Below are positions 1 to 7,677 of a DNA stretch of 23,498 nucleotides, in pieces. The notes under the pieces are model-generated. The model searched no databases. It worked only from the letters and a program-made list of their open reading frames with translations, and had not been told where the DNA came from. Made by a program: the position numbers and the translations under genes. Origin of the DNA: a virus; IMG/VR virus record IMGVR_UViG_3300006922_000190, positions 1 to 23,498 of that record; one strand, written 5' to 3'. Position 1 is the first letter of the stretch, and each line of letters starts with the position of its first letter.

Positions 1-2
1 AA

Positions 3-1121
3 CAGATACCTAGCCAATTATTGCCAATAGAAAACACATTAGTAAAAGAGTTTTTAAGGCCATTAAATAAGTTTAATATTACTCATGAAACCTCACAATA
101 TTTGGAAACTAATACTTTTACCAATTCAGGTTTTGAGAATGCTTTAACAAATTGGACCACTTACGCAAGTACTGGTACAACATCACCAGGTGCTTTATCT
201 AGTGATTTCACAAAACAAGGTTTAAATAGTTTTAAAAACTCGCAAACACAAACCAATGAAACTGGCACTAGAAAAACATTAACTAAAACAGCTGATGTTT
301 ACAACTCAGCACATCTAGGCCATAAATTAAAAATTAACGCTTATTTTGATACTAATAGTGGTTATGGTAGTGTTAGTTTTAGATTTAGTGTAAAAGTAGT
401 TGAGCAAGGACCAGGAGCAACACAAATTAAATATTGGAATAATAGTTCTGAATCATGGCAAGATAGTAGTGTTGTTAATATACAAGATATTGATTCTGTT
501 GATGCTTGGGATGAGTTTGAATATGATTTTGGTACGTTTCCAATAACTGGTATATTGACATTAGATTTATATGAACCTTTTGTACAAAATTCTGGCGGTT
601 TAAATGCTTTATATTATGATAATATTGAGCTTTTATTTGACCGCAAAGAGGGTACAAAAAGAACAAATTTTTATGCCAATATAGATGGTTTTGCTTATGA
701 AAGAGTTAGAACAACTGGCTCAAATTTAACTGGTGAGCTAGATTTAAGTGATTTACAATTATCATCAAATAATTATACAAATTGTGGTTTATCAGCAACT
801 AGCTGTATAAGGCCTAGGGATGATAATGCTAGTTTTGTAAAGTCATTAGAGCAAATTGTAACACAACAAGTAATAAATGATTATAGAACAAACCTTGTTA
901 GATATGAGGGTAAATTATATAATTTAAATAATGACCCTATTGGTTTAAATAATAAAGTATGGATTAACTTTGGCAATCCAGCTAGTGGCAATTTAAGAGA
1001 GGATGTAAGCTGTTATATTGATGGCATGACTTATAGTGTTAAGAAAAATGCCTTTGAGGTTATTATGCACATACCTAACCAAAACGATGACCAAAGCAGT
1101 ACATTTAAAGCAACATTTTAA
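3..1121 (+). CDS. tail/adsorption-apparatus protein with CBM-like insert (5'-truncated)
   Basis: The frame is open from base 3 with no stop before the first possible start (TTG at 21), so this is the C-terminal part of a larger protein cut by the window edge. About residues 30-210 (counted from base 21) look like a jelly-roll carbohydrate-binding module: an FTNSGFENALTNWTTY opening, many beta strands, and a closing YYDNIELLF strand. The last 150 residues, ending with CYIDGMTYSVKKNAFEV, resemble C-termini of phage tail or baseplate proteins. A role in host surface binding is inferred. A strong terminator follows, so it ends a late operon. The exact tail component cannot be named. Confidence 0.6.
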   Translation, partial: QIPSQLLPIENTLVKEFLRPLNKFNITHETSQYLETNTFTNSGFENALTNWTTYASTGTTSPGALSSDFTKQGLNSFKNSQTQTNETGTRKTLTKTADVYNSAHLGHKLKINAYFDTNSGYGSVSFRFSVKVVEQGPGATQIKYWNNSSESWQDSSVVNIQDIDSVDAWDEFEYDFGTFPITGILTLDLYEPFVQNSGGLNALYYDNIELLFDRKEGTKRTNFYANIDGFAYERVRTTGSNLTGELDLSDLQLSSNNYTNCGLSATSCIRPRDDNASFVKSLEQIVTQQVINDYRTNLVRYEGKLYNLNNDPIGLNNKVWINFGNPASGNLREDVSCYIDGMTYSVKKNAFEVIMHIPNQNDDQSSTFKATF

Positions 1122-1147
1122 ACTTTTTTCTTTTCCTTGTTTGCTGT

Positions 1148-1187
1148 GAAAACCCTCTGAGTTCTTATATTTAGGGGGTTTTCTTTT
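1148..1187 (+). terminator. rho-independent terminator after the tail gene
   Basis: GAAAACCCTC (1148-1157) pairs with GGGGGTTTTC (1174-1183) with one G-T wobble, 10 bp around a 16-nt loop, followed by a short T run. It separates the late tail gene from the early region. Confidence 0.8.
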
Positions 1188-1230
1188 ATAAAATAAATTA
1201 AAATAATTCTTTTATTTACAAATTTTTTTT

Positions 1231-1238
1231 TATTTTTA
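1231..1238 (+). promoter_or_regulatory. candidate -7 element for the early region
   Basis: TATTTTTA lies 18 bases before the start at 1257 and fits the Bacteroidetes TAnnTTTG -7 element at all but the last base. No clear -33 TTTG is seen. It sits directly after a terminator and before the first early gene, which is where an early promoter is expected. Confidence 0.4.
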
Positions 1239-1256
1239 CAAGCTAAATAATTATAT

Positions 1257-1457
1257 ATGGAATTTGAACTACATTTCAGAAATGAGCTTAAAAGATTAAA
1301 ATTTAAGCGTTACCATGTGTGTGAAATATTAAATTGCACAATGCCAACATTAAAAACTAAAATAGAAAATCCTGAGCGATTGACTGTTGGCGATATTACT
1401 AAATTAAACAACTCAGGATTTGAATTAAACAGAATAATTTATGAACTAAAAAATTAA
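1257..1457 (+). CDS. small helix-turn-helix DNA-binding protein
   Basis: This 66-residue protein is almost entirely helical. Residues about 18-50 (YHVCEILNCTMPTLKTKIEN followed by a leucine-rich helix) read as a Cro/CI-like helix-turn-helix, with the usual pattern of skipping helix, polar turn and recognition helix, then the N-P-E-R-L-T turn and a closing helix. It is the first gene after a terminator and directly precedes the recombination genes, so a role as early transcriptional regulator is a reasonable inference. It lacks the dimerisation or cleavage domain of a lambda-type repressor. Confidence 0.6.
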   Translation: MEFELHFRNELKRLKFKRYHVCEILNCTMPTLKTKIENPERLTVGDITKLNNSGFELNRIIYELKN

Positions 1458-1466
1458 TTAAACTTT

Positions 1467-1997
1467 ATGAAATCAATAAATCAAAAGCTGTTTGCTTTAC
1501 AGCAAGAGATTGGAGCAATCTCAAAGGATGCAAAAAATCCTTTTTTTAAAAGCAGTTATTTCGACATCAATTCGCTAATTAATAATTTAAATCCACTTTT
1601 AAAAAAGCATAGTTTATTATTATTACAACCTATAATAAATAATGAGGTACATAGTGTTATACAAGATGTTGATTCCGATAATAGAATTTTATCTAGTATT
1701 AAATTACCAGAAATTAATGACCCACAAAAATTAGGGAGCTGTATAACTTATTTTAGGCGATACACATTACAATCATTATTAGGCCTTATGGCTGAGGATG
1801 ATGATGGTAATTTAGCTAGTAATAAAAAGGTTGAAGTTAAAAAAGAGGATAACCGACCATGGTTAGATATTAACCAAAAAAAAGCTGTATTAAATAATCA
1901 GCAAAGTAATGCAAAACAAGAGGCCCAAAGAATTTTAAAAAAATATAGAATGAAAACTATTTGGGCAACAGAAATTAAAAATCAATTTAAACTTTAA
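1467..1997 (+). CDS. erf: ERF-family single-strand annealing protein
   Basis: This 176-residue protein carries the hallmark of the ERF recombinase family (P22 Erf type): KLGSCITYFRRYTLQSLL followed by the acidic D-D-D-G-N stretch, near residues 87-113. The N-terminal segment with K-N-P-F-F-K-S-S-Y-F also matches the family opening. These proteins form rings on ssDNA and anneal complementary strands during phage recombination and genome circularisation. The C-terminus is a lysine- and glutamine-rich helical tail. The gene sits 10 nt before a DUF3127 SSB, and a RecE-like nuclease follows, so the three probably work together. Confidence 0.9.
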   Translation: MKSINQKLFALQQEIGAISKDAKNPFFKSSYFDINSLINNLNPLLKKHSLLLLQPIINNEVHSVIQDVDSDNRILSSIKLPEINDPQKLGSCITYFRRYTLQSLLGLMAEDDDGNLASNKKVEVKKEDNRPWLDINQKKAVLNNQQSNAKQEAQRILKKYRMKTIWATEIKNQFKL

Positions 1998-2007
1998 AAT
2001 AATAAAT

Positions 2008-2337
2008 ATGGAACTAAAAGGAAAAATTAAGTTAATAAATCCCACTAAAGAGTATGGTGCAAAAGGATTTAAAAAAAGAGAGCTAGTGATTGAAACTGGC
2101 GATGATTACCCACAATTTATAACTGTTGAGTTTATACAAGATAAATGTGAGGTATTAAATAGCTACAATGTTGGTGATGTTGTTACTATTGGTATTAACA
2201 TACAAGGTAGAGAATGGGAAAACCCTGAGGGTGAAACTAAATATTTCAACTCAATACAAGGTTGGAAAATTAGTAAAGAGGGCGGTTCGGCACCAGCTCC
2301 AGTAGTTGCAAATGAAAGCAACGATTTACCTTTTTAA
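2008..2337 (+). CDS. DUF3127-type single-stranded DNA-binding protein
   Basis: This 109-residue protein begins MELKGKIKLINPTKEYGAKG and has the strand pattern of an OB fold, including FITVEFIQDKCEVLN and VGDVVTIGINIQGREW. It matches my memory of the DUF3127 family, common in Bacteroidetes and their phages. The extreme C-terminus, NDLPF, is an acidic-hydrophobic tip like that of bacterial SSB (DDIPF), which recruits partner proteins, and it is preceded by a flexible Ala/Pro linker. It lies between the ERF annealase and the exonuclease. ssDNA binding is inferred from fold, tail and context. Confidence 0.75.
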   Translation: MELKGKIKLINPTKEYGAKGFKKRELVIETGDDYPQFITVEFIQDKCEVLNSYNVGDVVTIGINIQGREWENPEGETKYFNSIQGWKISKEGGSAPAPVVANESNDLPF

Positions 2338-2347
2338 ATTTTAAGTT

Positions 2348-2524
2348 ATGGCATACGAAAACAAGACAGAAACCATTGAGGGTGAAACATTTAATCATTT
2401 TAGAAATCAAACTAAAAAGATTTATGATGCAATACACTTTTTGGTCAAGTTTAATTATCAAGTCATTGACTTAGAGAATAAATGGATTAACAAATCTAAT
2501 GTTGATGAGTTAGAACACCCTTAA
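2348..2524 (+). CDS. small hypothetical protein (58 aa)
   Basis: A 58-residue frame begins MAYENKTETIEGETF and ends DELEHP. It starts 10 nt after the SSB gene and ends just before a terminator, so it is the last gene of the erf-ssb transcript. It is mostly alpha-helical (FNHFRNQTKKIYDAIHFLV) with balanced charges and no membrane segment. No family is recognised. The tight spacing and in-frame start support it as real. Confidence 0.6.
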   Translation: MAYENKTETIEGETFNHFRNQTKKIYDAIHFLVKFNYQVIDLENKWINKSNVDELEHP

Positions 2525-2551
2525 TTAATATAAAAGCAAACAAAGGGAACT

Positions 2552-2583
2552 AAGGGCGTAATTAATTTTATGCCCTTTTTTTA
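2552..2583 (+). terminator. rho-independent terminator
   Basis: AAGGGC (2552-2557) pairs with GCCCTT (2572-2577) across a 14-nt AT loop and is followed by a T run to about 2582. It ends the short HTH-erf-ssb operon. Confidence 0.7.
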
Positions 2584-2645
2584 TATTTTATTTTTATTTA
2601 TGCAAATTTTTTTTTAAATTTAAAATCAACTTTAAAATTTATTAT

Positions 2646-2849
2646 ATGAAAGTAACTAATGTAACTAAAGTTTATCGCCCTATGCGAAAGGTCGGTAATT
2701 TATTAAAAGACATATTTAGGCCAAAAGAATCAAAACATTTTTGGGTGAGAATATGTGAAATTGCTGAATCAAAAAAAGATAAAAAAGAGCAAATAAAAAA
2801 AATTAAGGAATTTTTAGAAAACAGAATAAAAGTATATGAAAATAATTAA
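2646..2849 (+). CDS. small basic hypothetical protein (67 aa)
   Basis: This 67-residue protein is strongly basic, with a lysine-rich helical C-terminal half. It overlaps the exonuclease gene by 14 nt, which suggests translational coupling. The N-terminus (VTKVYRPMRKVGNLLKDIF) is amphipathic. No family is recognised. A role assisting the nuclease or binding nucleic acid is possible from charge and overlap only. Confidence 0.55.
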   Translation: MKVTNVTKVYRPMRKVGNLLKDIFRPKESKHFWVRICEIAESKKDKKEQIKKIKEFLENRIKVYENN

Positions 2850-3591
2850 GGATAGCAATGAGGTTTACCATTCGCATAAATCTATAAGTGCAAGTGGTTT
2901 AAAGGAAATTTGGAAAAAATCAGTATATCATTTTTTAAATAGAAAATTTAAAGAAACTCCAGCAATGAAATTAGGAACTGCGGTTCATCAAATGTTATTG
3001 GAGCCAGAGGATTTTGATGACATATATTATGTTATAGATAAAATTGATAAAAGGACCAAAGCTGGTAAAGAGGCATATAGCAACCAAATAGAATTGGCAA
3101 AAAATAAAATAGTATTAGAATCTGATATGTTTTATATTATTAAAGAAATTGTAAAATCATTTAATAAAAATAAATTAGCTAAACAATATACAAGAGGCGA
3201 AATGGAACTATCACATTACACTAAATTTAATGGCATATATGTTAGGGTCAGACCAGATTGTATAAATAAAATGGCAAATTATATAAGTGATGTTAAAACT
3301 TGCCAAGATAATTCACCAGAAGCATTTAAAAGGGATGTATATAAATGGGGTTACCATTTACAAGCGGCATTTTATATGGATGTTTGCGGAATAGATAATT
3401 TTAAATTTATTGCTGTTACCACTACATATCCATATACTTGCGAGGTCCATACTTTGGATGATGATACATTAGAATTTGGCCGCAATGCATATAAACAAGC
3501 CATTAAGAGTTGGAAGGATTATTTGGAAACTAACATACCGCCTAGCTATACATGGTACAAATACGCTGAGGATGGCTCATTTTTAATATAA
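2836..3591 (+). CDS. RecE/exonuclease VIII-like PD-(D/E)XK exonuclease
   Basis: This 251-residue protein has the phage YqaJ/RecE/DUF3799 nuclease pattern. An N-terminal S-A-S-G-L-K-E segment and KLGTAVHQMLLEPEDF precede the active site, which consists of D141, D152-V-K154 and the Q176-A-A-F-Y helix. Such enzymes degrade one strand of duplex DNA 5' to 3', producing ssDNA for an annealase. Here the partner is most likely the ERF protein at 1467. The C-terminal domain of full-length RecE is about this size, so this is a complete catalytic module. Confidence 0.85.
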   Translation: MKIIKDSNEVYHSHKSISASGLKEIWKKSVYHFLNRKFKETPAMKLGTAVHQMLLEPEDFDDIYYVIDKIDKRTKAGKEAYSNQIELAKNKIVLESDMFYIIKEIVKSFNKNKLAKQYTRGEMELSHYTKFNGIYVRVRPDCINKMANYISDVKTCQDNSPEAFKRDVYKWGYHLQAAFYMDVCGIDNFKFIAVTTTYPYTCEVHTLDDDTLEFGRNAYKQAIKSWKDYLETNIPPSYTWYKYAEDGSFLI

Positions 3592-3592
3592 T

Positions 3593-4045
3593 ATGAAATT
3601 AGAATACTTTAAAGATATTGTTGAGAAACATACAGAATTAAAATTAAAAAATCCTACTAGAAAATTTGAGTATATTTTTGCCAGAGCGTGTTATTATTAT
3701 TTATGTAGAAAATATACTAAATGTAGTTTTCAGCAAATAAGCAAAACATTAAATAAAAACCATGCTACTGTAATACATAGCTTAAAAGAATTACCCTATA
3801 TTTTAAAGCATCATAAACATCTACAAACAATGTTTAATCAAATATTAAAAGAGGCCGACAAAGATTATATTTTTGAATCTACAAAAATGAGCATTGATGA
3901 TTTAGTAAAAGAGTATAATTTTTTATTGTTAAAAAATGGTGAGTTACAAAATAAGTTAGTAAATCAAGATAAAAAACTAAAATTAGTAAGGTCTGAAAAT
4001 AAAGAAATGAAACGAATTATTTACATCATGGCTGATACTGACTAA
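3593..4045 (+). CDS. DnaA domain IV-like DNA-binding protein with coiled-coil tail
   Basis: Residues about 22-67 match the C-terminal DNA-binding domain of DnaA: ARACYYYLCRKYTKCSFQQI followed by NHATVIHSLK at 56-65, corresponding to the DnaA signature (R/N)-D-H-(A/S)-T-V-x-H. No AAA+ ATPase domain is present; the whole protein is 150 residues. Residues about 95-142 are lysine- and glutamate-rich heptads likely to form a coiled coil, so it may dimerise. It could bind DnaA-box-like sites in phage or host DNA, either to recruit or to compete with host DnaA. It follows the exonuclease by 1 nt. Confidence 0.75.
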   Translation: MKLEYFKDIVEKHTELKLKNPTRKFEYIFARACYYYLCRKYTKCSFQQISKTLNKNHATVIHSLKELPYILKHHKHLQTMFNQILKEADKDYIFESTKMSIDDLVKEYNFLLLKNGELQNKLVNQDKKLKLVRSENKEMKRIIYIMADTD

Positions 4046-4053
4046 ATATTTTT

Positions 4054-4061
4054 TAATTTTG
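4054..4061 (+). promoter_or_regulatory. candidate Bacteroidetes -7 promoter element (TAATTTTG)
   Basis: TAATTTTG is a full match to TAnnTTTG in the short gap before the VRR-NUC gene, ending 12 nt before its ATG. A -33 TTTG is not evident, so strength is uncertain. Confidence 0.45.
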
Positions 4062-4073
4062 TAAATAAATTTT

Positions 4074-4448
4074 ATGTATAAAAACCCATATAGTAAATAT
4101 TTAGGCAAAGAGGATATATTACAAAACCAGGTCATGAAATACATTGGTTTAAAATATCCTAAGGCATTATTTACTCATGTAGCAAATGAGGGTAAACGAA
4201 CAAAATTTGAACAATACAAAATGAAATATCTAGGCACTAAACCAGGCATACCAGATATTATGATTTTTAATCCTAATAAGACAAAGAATGGTTTAGCGAT
4301 TGAATTAAAAGCTGGGTATAACAAACCCACCGAAAACCAAAAAAAGTGGCTTAGAGAGCTTAATAATGAGAACTGGGTGGCTGTTTGGCATAATAATTTA
4401 GATGAATGTATTGAAACAATAGATAAATATTTTAACAATGGCATCTAA
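4074..4448 (+). CDS. VRR-NUC domain nuclease
   Basis: This 124-residue protein fits the stand-alone VRR-NUC family, a PD-(D/E)XK superfamily nuclease common in phages. Key pattern: an N-terminal E-D-I-L-Q-N-Q-V helix, GIPDIMIF with D61, then GLAIELKAG with E77 and K79, and Q89-K-K-W. Related enzymes cut branched DNA, so a role in resolving replication or packaging intermediates is plausible. Its stop lies 11 nt inside the next gene. All catalytic positions appear intact. Confidence 0.85.
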   Translation: MYKNPYSKYLGKEDILQNQVMKYIGLKYPKALFTHVANEGKRTKFEQYKMKYLGTKPGIPDIMIFNPNKTKNGLAIELKAGYNKPTENQKKWLRELNNENWVAVWHNNLDECIETIDKYFNNGI

Positions 4449-4695
4449 TAGAACAAAAAAAATATACTTTGAACCTAATACACAAAAAGTGAGATGGACC
4501 CAAACCAGTAGCGATAATTTTAAATATGATTATAAATATATTGGCGAAGCTAATGAGCCAGAATTTGAGTTGCTTTTAGATTTTTTGTGGTTTCTTTATG
4601 AGGATAAAGAAATTACCTACAATCAATTCTTTGATACTTATAAACAAATTAGAGATTTTTGCGATTCAATAAAAGGTTTGGTTGACAAAGAATAA
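4438..4695 (+). CDS. hypothetical protein (85 aa)
   Basis: An acidic 85-residue protein starts inside the VRR-NUC gene (11-nt overlap). The N-terminal half has beta character (KKIYFEPNTQKVRW) and the C-terminal half is aromatic and helical (LLLDFLWFLYEDKEITYNQF). No domain is recognised. Coupled translation links it to the nuclease and the replication initiator on either side. Confidence 0.6.
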   Translation: MASNRTKKIYFEPNTQKVRWTQTSSDNFKYDYKYIGEANEPEFELLLDFLWFLYEDKEITYNQFFDTYKQIRDFCDSIKGLVDKE

Positions 4696-4709
4696 TATTT
4701 AACTTATTT

Positions 4710-5555
4710 ATGAAATACAATAAGATATTTAAACCTAAAAAGTTTGATAATTTTACCATAATACCTAGCTATATTTTCAGAGACAAAGGTATTTCTGTTG
4801 GTGCTACTGGTCTTTATTCTTATTTATTTTCACATACAGCTGACCAAGAAATTACTATTGAATTTATATGCGGCCATTTTAAAGAGGGCAAAGATGCTGT
4901 TAGAGCCAAGATAAAAGAGCTAATTGAATGTGGTTATTTAGAGCGTAAAAGAATAACCGACAAAGGTAAATTTAAAGGATTTAACTATATACTAAAAGCA
5001 AACCATAAAGGTAAAAAACCGAAATCGACAAAACCGATGTCGGAAAATCCGCCACAAAGTAATATTAATAATATATATACTAATAAAAGTAATATTAACC
5101 ACGATTCACAAATTGTAAATTCTTATGTACATTTTGTTGATTTATTTGACAAAAGGTATCAACCAAAAAGTGATACACAAAAAAATAAATGGATGCAAGT
5201 TTTAGATAGATGTGTTAGAATTGATAAATACGATTTAAAAGATATTTACTTAGCTGTTAAATATCATAGAAATGATGACTTTTGGAAAGACCATTTTTTA
5301 ACATTACTTAAATTAAGAAATAACGACAAAAATGGAATCATGTTTATTCATCGGTTTATGGAAAATTATAAAAAACAAAATAAACCCAAATGCTATTATA
5401 AAGTAAAAGGTATAAAAGAATATGTAAGTTATGTTGATGTTGATGGTAAAAATAAATTAGGAGCAATAACAAAAACTAATAAACTTAATGAATTTAATTT
5501 AAGTCAAATATTAGACAGAAATGAAATAAATGAATTGTTAAATTATTTAAAATAA
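4710..5555 (+). CDS. winged-helix replication initiator / replisome organizer-like protein
   Basis: This protein has 281 residues. Residues about 15-95 form a winged helix like phage replisome organizers and Rep proteins: IPSYIFRDKGISVGATGLYS, then EGKDAVRAKIKELIECGYLE and a basic wing. A Lys/Ser/Asn-rich linker (about 97-130) leads to a helical C-terminal domain (about 133-235) that could contact the helicase. The layout resembles lambda O, where the origin lies inside the linker coding region, and origin-like repeats occur here at the same place (5015-5098). It overlaps the next gene by 1 nt (TAATG). Direct evidence for initiation is lacking. Confidence 0.7.
   Translation: MKYNKIFKPKKFDNFTIIPSYIFRDKGISVGATGLYSYLFSHTADQEITIEFICGHFKEGKDAVRAKIKELIECGYLERKRITDKGKFKGFNYILKANHKGKKPKSTKPMSENPPQSNINNIYTNKSNINHDSQIVNSYVHFVDLFDKRYQPKSDTQKNKWMQVLDRCVRIDKYDLKDIYLAVKYHRNDDFWKDHFLTLLKLRNNDKNGIMFIHRFMENYKKQNKPKCYYKVKGIKEYVSYVDVDGKNKLGAITKTNKLNEFNLSQILDRNEINELLNYLK
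5015..5098. other. candidate replication origin (iterons, GC dyads, AT-rich repeat)
   Basis: Inside the initiator gene, AAAACCGA occurs at 5015 and 5030, exactly 15 bp apart, with a variant AAAATCCG at 5044. These overlap three small dyads: CGA-AA-TCG (5020-5027), CCGA-TG-TCGG (5034-5043) and CGGA-AAA-TCCG (5041-5051). Then comes a pure AT stretch with the 13-bp repeat AAAGTAATATTAA at 5056 and 5086, 30 bp apart. GC dyads next to an AT-rich unwinding region inside an initiator gene is the lambda ori plan. Alternatively, the repeats only reflect the low-complexity protein linker. Confidence 0.4.
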
Positions 5556-5947
5556 TGAGTAAGCTAATTAGGAACAGTAATCAAGTAAAACAAGCTATTG
5601 ATTTTAGTGGTATTGGTGATGATAAAATACATCCAACCGATATTGATGCTGTTTTAGAATTTGACAATAAAGCATTGATATTATTTGAGGCAAAAAAAGT
5701 TGGTAACAATTTACCTACTGGTCAAAGGTTATTACTTGAAAGATTAGTTGATAGTTGGCATACAGAAAAATCAATTGCTATAATTGTCAAACATGATTTT
5801 AAAGATGATACAATTGATATACCCTTAGCTGAATGTTGGGTAACTAATTATTATTATGATAGTAAATGGTATAAATGCAAAAAACCATTAAAACCATATT
5901 TGCAAAATATCTTAGATAAATGGAATATTACAAAATTATCATTATAA
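5555..5947 (+). CDS. PD-(D/E)XK nuclease-like protein
   Basis: This 130-residue protein has a recognisable nuclease core: HPTDIDAVLEFDNK with D31 after a leading helix, then ILFEAKK with E45-x-K47, and a GQ pair at 56-57 beginning the following helix. This is the order D, ExK, Q of the PD-(D/E)XK fold. It overlaps the initiator gene by 1 nt and precedes the primase-helicase, so a role in DNA processing during replication or recombination is likely. The precise family is not recognised. Confidence 0.6.
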   Translation: MSKLIRNSNQVKQAIDFSGIGDDKIHPTDIDAVLEFDNKALILFEAKKVGNNLPTGQRLLLERLVDSWHTEKSIAIIVKHDFKDDTIDIPLAECWVTNYYYDSKWYKCKKPLKPYLQNILDKWNITKLSL

Positions 5948-5963
5948 TATAAAAGTTTTTTTT

Positions 5964-5971
5964 TATATTTA
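5964..5971 (+). promoter_or_regulatory. weak candidate -7 element before the primase-helicase
   Basis: TATATTTA differs from TAnnTTTG only at the last base and lies 16 nt before the start at 5988, in a 40-bp AT-only gap. No -33 element is seen. Confidence 0.3.
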
Positions 5972-5987
5972 AAAAAATTTATTATTT

Positions 5988-7667
5988 ATGAATCACTACA
6001 ATGAGCTTATTGACTTAGGCATTATACTTAAACGCTCTACTGGCTCGGTCAAAACTAAATGTCCAAAATGCTCACATACTAGAAAAAACAAAAAAGATGA
6101 TTGTTTATCTGTTGATATAAATGAGGGTTTATATAATTGTCATAATTGCGGTTGGGGTGGTAATGTAAAATTTAAACAAAAGGTTGAATATGTTTTACCA
6201 CCAAAAGTAAATTGTAATTTAAATGACAAAGTAATTAAATGGTTTAATACTAGAGGCATTACAGAACCAACATTAATACATTGGAAAATAGGCGAATCAT
6301 TAGAATATATGCCTCAAGTTCAAGCCAAAAGGCGATGTATAAATTTTAACTATTATAGGTCAAATGAGGTTATCAATGTTAAATATAGGGATGGTCAAAA
6401 GAATTTTAAATTAGTTTCTGGTGCTGAATTAATATTTTATGGTATTGATAATTTAAATGATTCTAAAAGATGTTATATAGTTGAGGGTGAAATGGATGCT
6501 TTAAGTTTACATGAATCTGGTTTATATAGTGTTTGTTCAGTACCAAATGGAGCTAGTAAAGGTTCACAAAAATTGGAATATTTAGACAATTGTTGGGAAT
6601 ATTTTAAAGATAAAAAAGAAATAATACTTTGTACCGATAATGATGATGCTGGATTGCAATTAAGAAATGAACTGGCTAGGCGGTTTGGAAACTATCGTTG
6701 TAAGTATGTTGAGTTTGGTGATTATAAAGATGCTAATGAGGTTTTAATTAGTAAAGGTGCGGAAACTTTAAGAAATATAATTAAAGAAGCTAAAAACTTT
6801 CCATTAGAGGGTGTTTTAAATATTGATAATATTTGGAATGATGTTTTAAATTTTAATGATAATGGCATTACTAATTATAGTATTGGTTTACCAGGGTCAG
6901 ATGATTATTTTAAAATGGCATTTGGTGAATGGTCAGTTGTAAGCGGTATTCCTAATAGTGGTAAATCTGATATATTGGACCAAATACTATGCAACTTGGC
7001 TACAAAACATGACTTTAGATGTGCAATGTTTTCGCCAGAGAGTTTTCCATACGAGGGCCATATCAAAAGAATAGCAAATAAATTAAATAATAAAAATTGT
7101 AATGCTGATGATTTAAATAATACTAAGGATTTTATAATGGACCATTTTTTTTGGATTAAGATAGATTTAGAAAACTTAACCCTTAAAGGCATTTTAAATG
7201 CATTTAGAGAGCTTGTATTTCAAAAGGGTATCAATGTATGTGTTATTGACCCTTATAATATGTTAGACCATTCCGCACAAAGAGATTTTAGTTACATAGG
7301 AAAAATATTAAGTCAAATAACACAATTTTGTCAGCAAACTAATACACATTTATTTTTAGTGGCACATCCAAGAAAAATTGAAAGTGAGGGTGGTGTATAT
7401 AAAAAACCAACTCTTTATGATATTTCTGGTTCTGCTGATTTTTTTAATAAGGCATATAATGGTTTAATTGCATATAGATGCATAGGCCAAAAAACTAAAT
7501 ATAAAAGTGATGTTGTTAGAATCCATGTTGAGAAAGTAAAGCGTAAAGAAAATGGCCAACTAGGTGATTTTGAAATTGCACCAGATTTTGACAATGGCGG
7601 CATATATAAACCAATTTACACGACAGATAAAAAATTAGAAATAATAAAAGATAATGTACCATTTTAA
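5988..7667 (+). CDS. T7 gp4/Twinkle-like primase-helicase
   Basis: This 559-residue protein has three modules. A CHC2-like zinc ribbon has C25, C28, C51 and C54 (CPKC and CHNC). A TOPRIM primase domain shows VEGEMDAL at 165-172 and TDNDDAG around 216-222. A RecA/DnaB-type helicase has Walker A GIPNSGKS at 320-327, a Walker B-like VCVIDPYNM, and VAHPRK with DISGSADF near 450-480. Such enzymes prime and unwind DNA at the fork, so this phage makes its own primase and helicase. No phage DNA polymerase is in the window. The C-terminus ends NVPF, which may be a partner-binding tip. Confidence 0.93.
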   Translation: MNHYNELIDLGIILKRSTGSVKTKCPKCSHTRKNKKDDCLSVDINEGLYNCHNCGWGGNVKFKQKVEYVLPPKVNCNLNDKVIKWFNTRGITEPTLIHWKIGESLEYMPQVQAKRRCINFNYYRSNEVINVKYRDGQKNFKLVSGAELIFYGIDNLNDSKRCYIVEGEMDALSLHESGLYSVCSVPNGASKGSQKLEYLDNCWEYFKDKKEIILCTDNDDAGLQLRNELARRFGNYRCKYVEFGDYKDANEVLISKGAETLRNIIKEAKNFPLEGVLNIDNIWNDVLNFNDNGITNYSIGLPGSDDYFKMAFGEWSVVSGIPNSGKSDILDQILCNLATKHDFRCAMFSPESFPYEGHIKRIANKLNNKNCNADDLNNTKDFIMDHFFWIKIDLENLTLKGILNAFRELVFQKGINVCVIDPYNMLDHSAQRDFSYIGKILSQITQFCQQTNTHLFLVAHPRKIESEGGVYKKPTLYDISGSADFFNKAYNGLIAYRCIGQKTKYKSDVVRIHVEKVKRKENGQLGDFEIAPDFDNGGIYKPIYTTDKKLEIIKDNVPF

Positions 7668-7677
7668 AAATTAAATT

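Noticed and set aside
1257-1457. Lysogeny repressor
   Set aside because: Only a 66-aa HTH, no sensing or cleavage domain, no divergent promoter and no integrase in the window.
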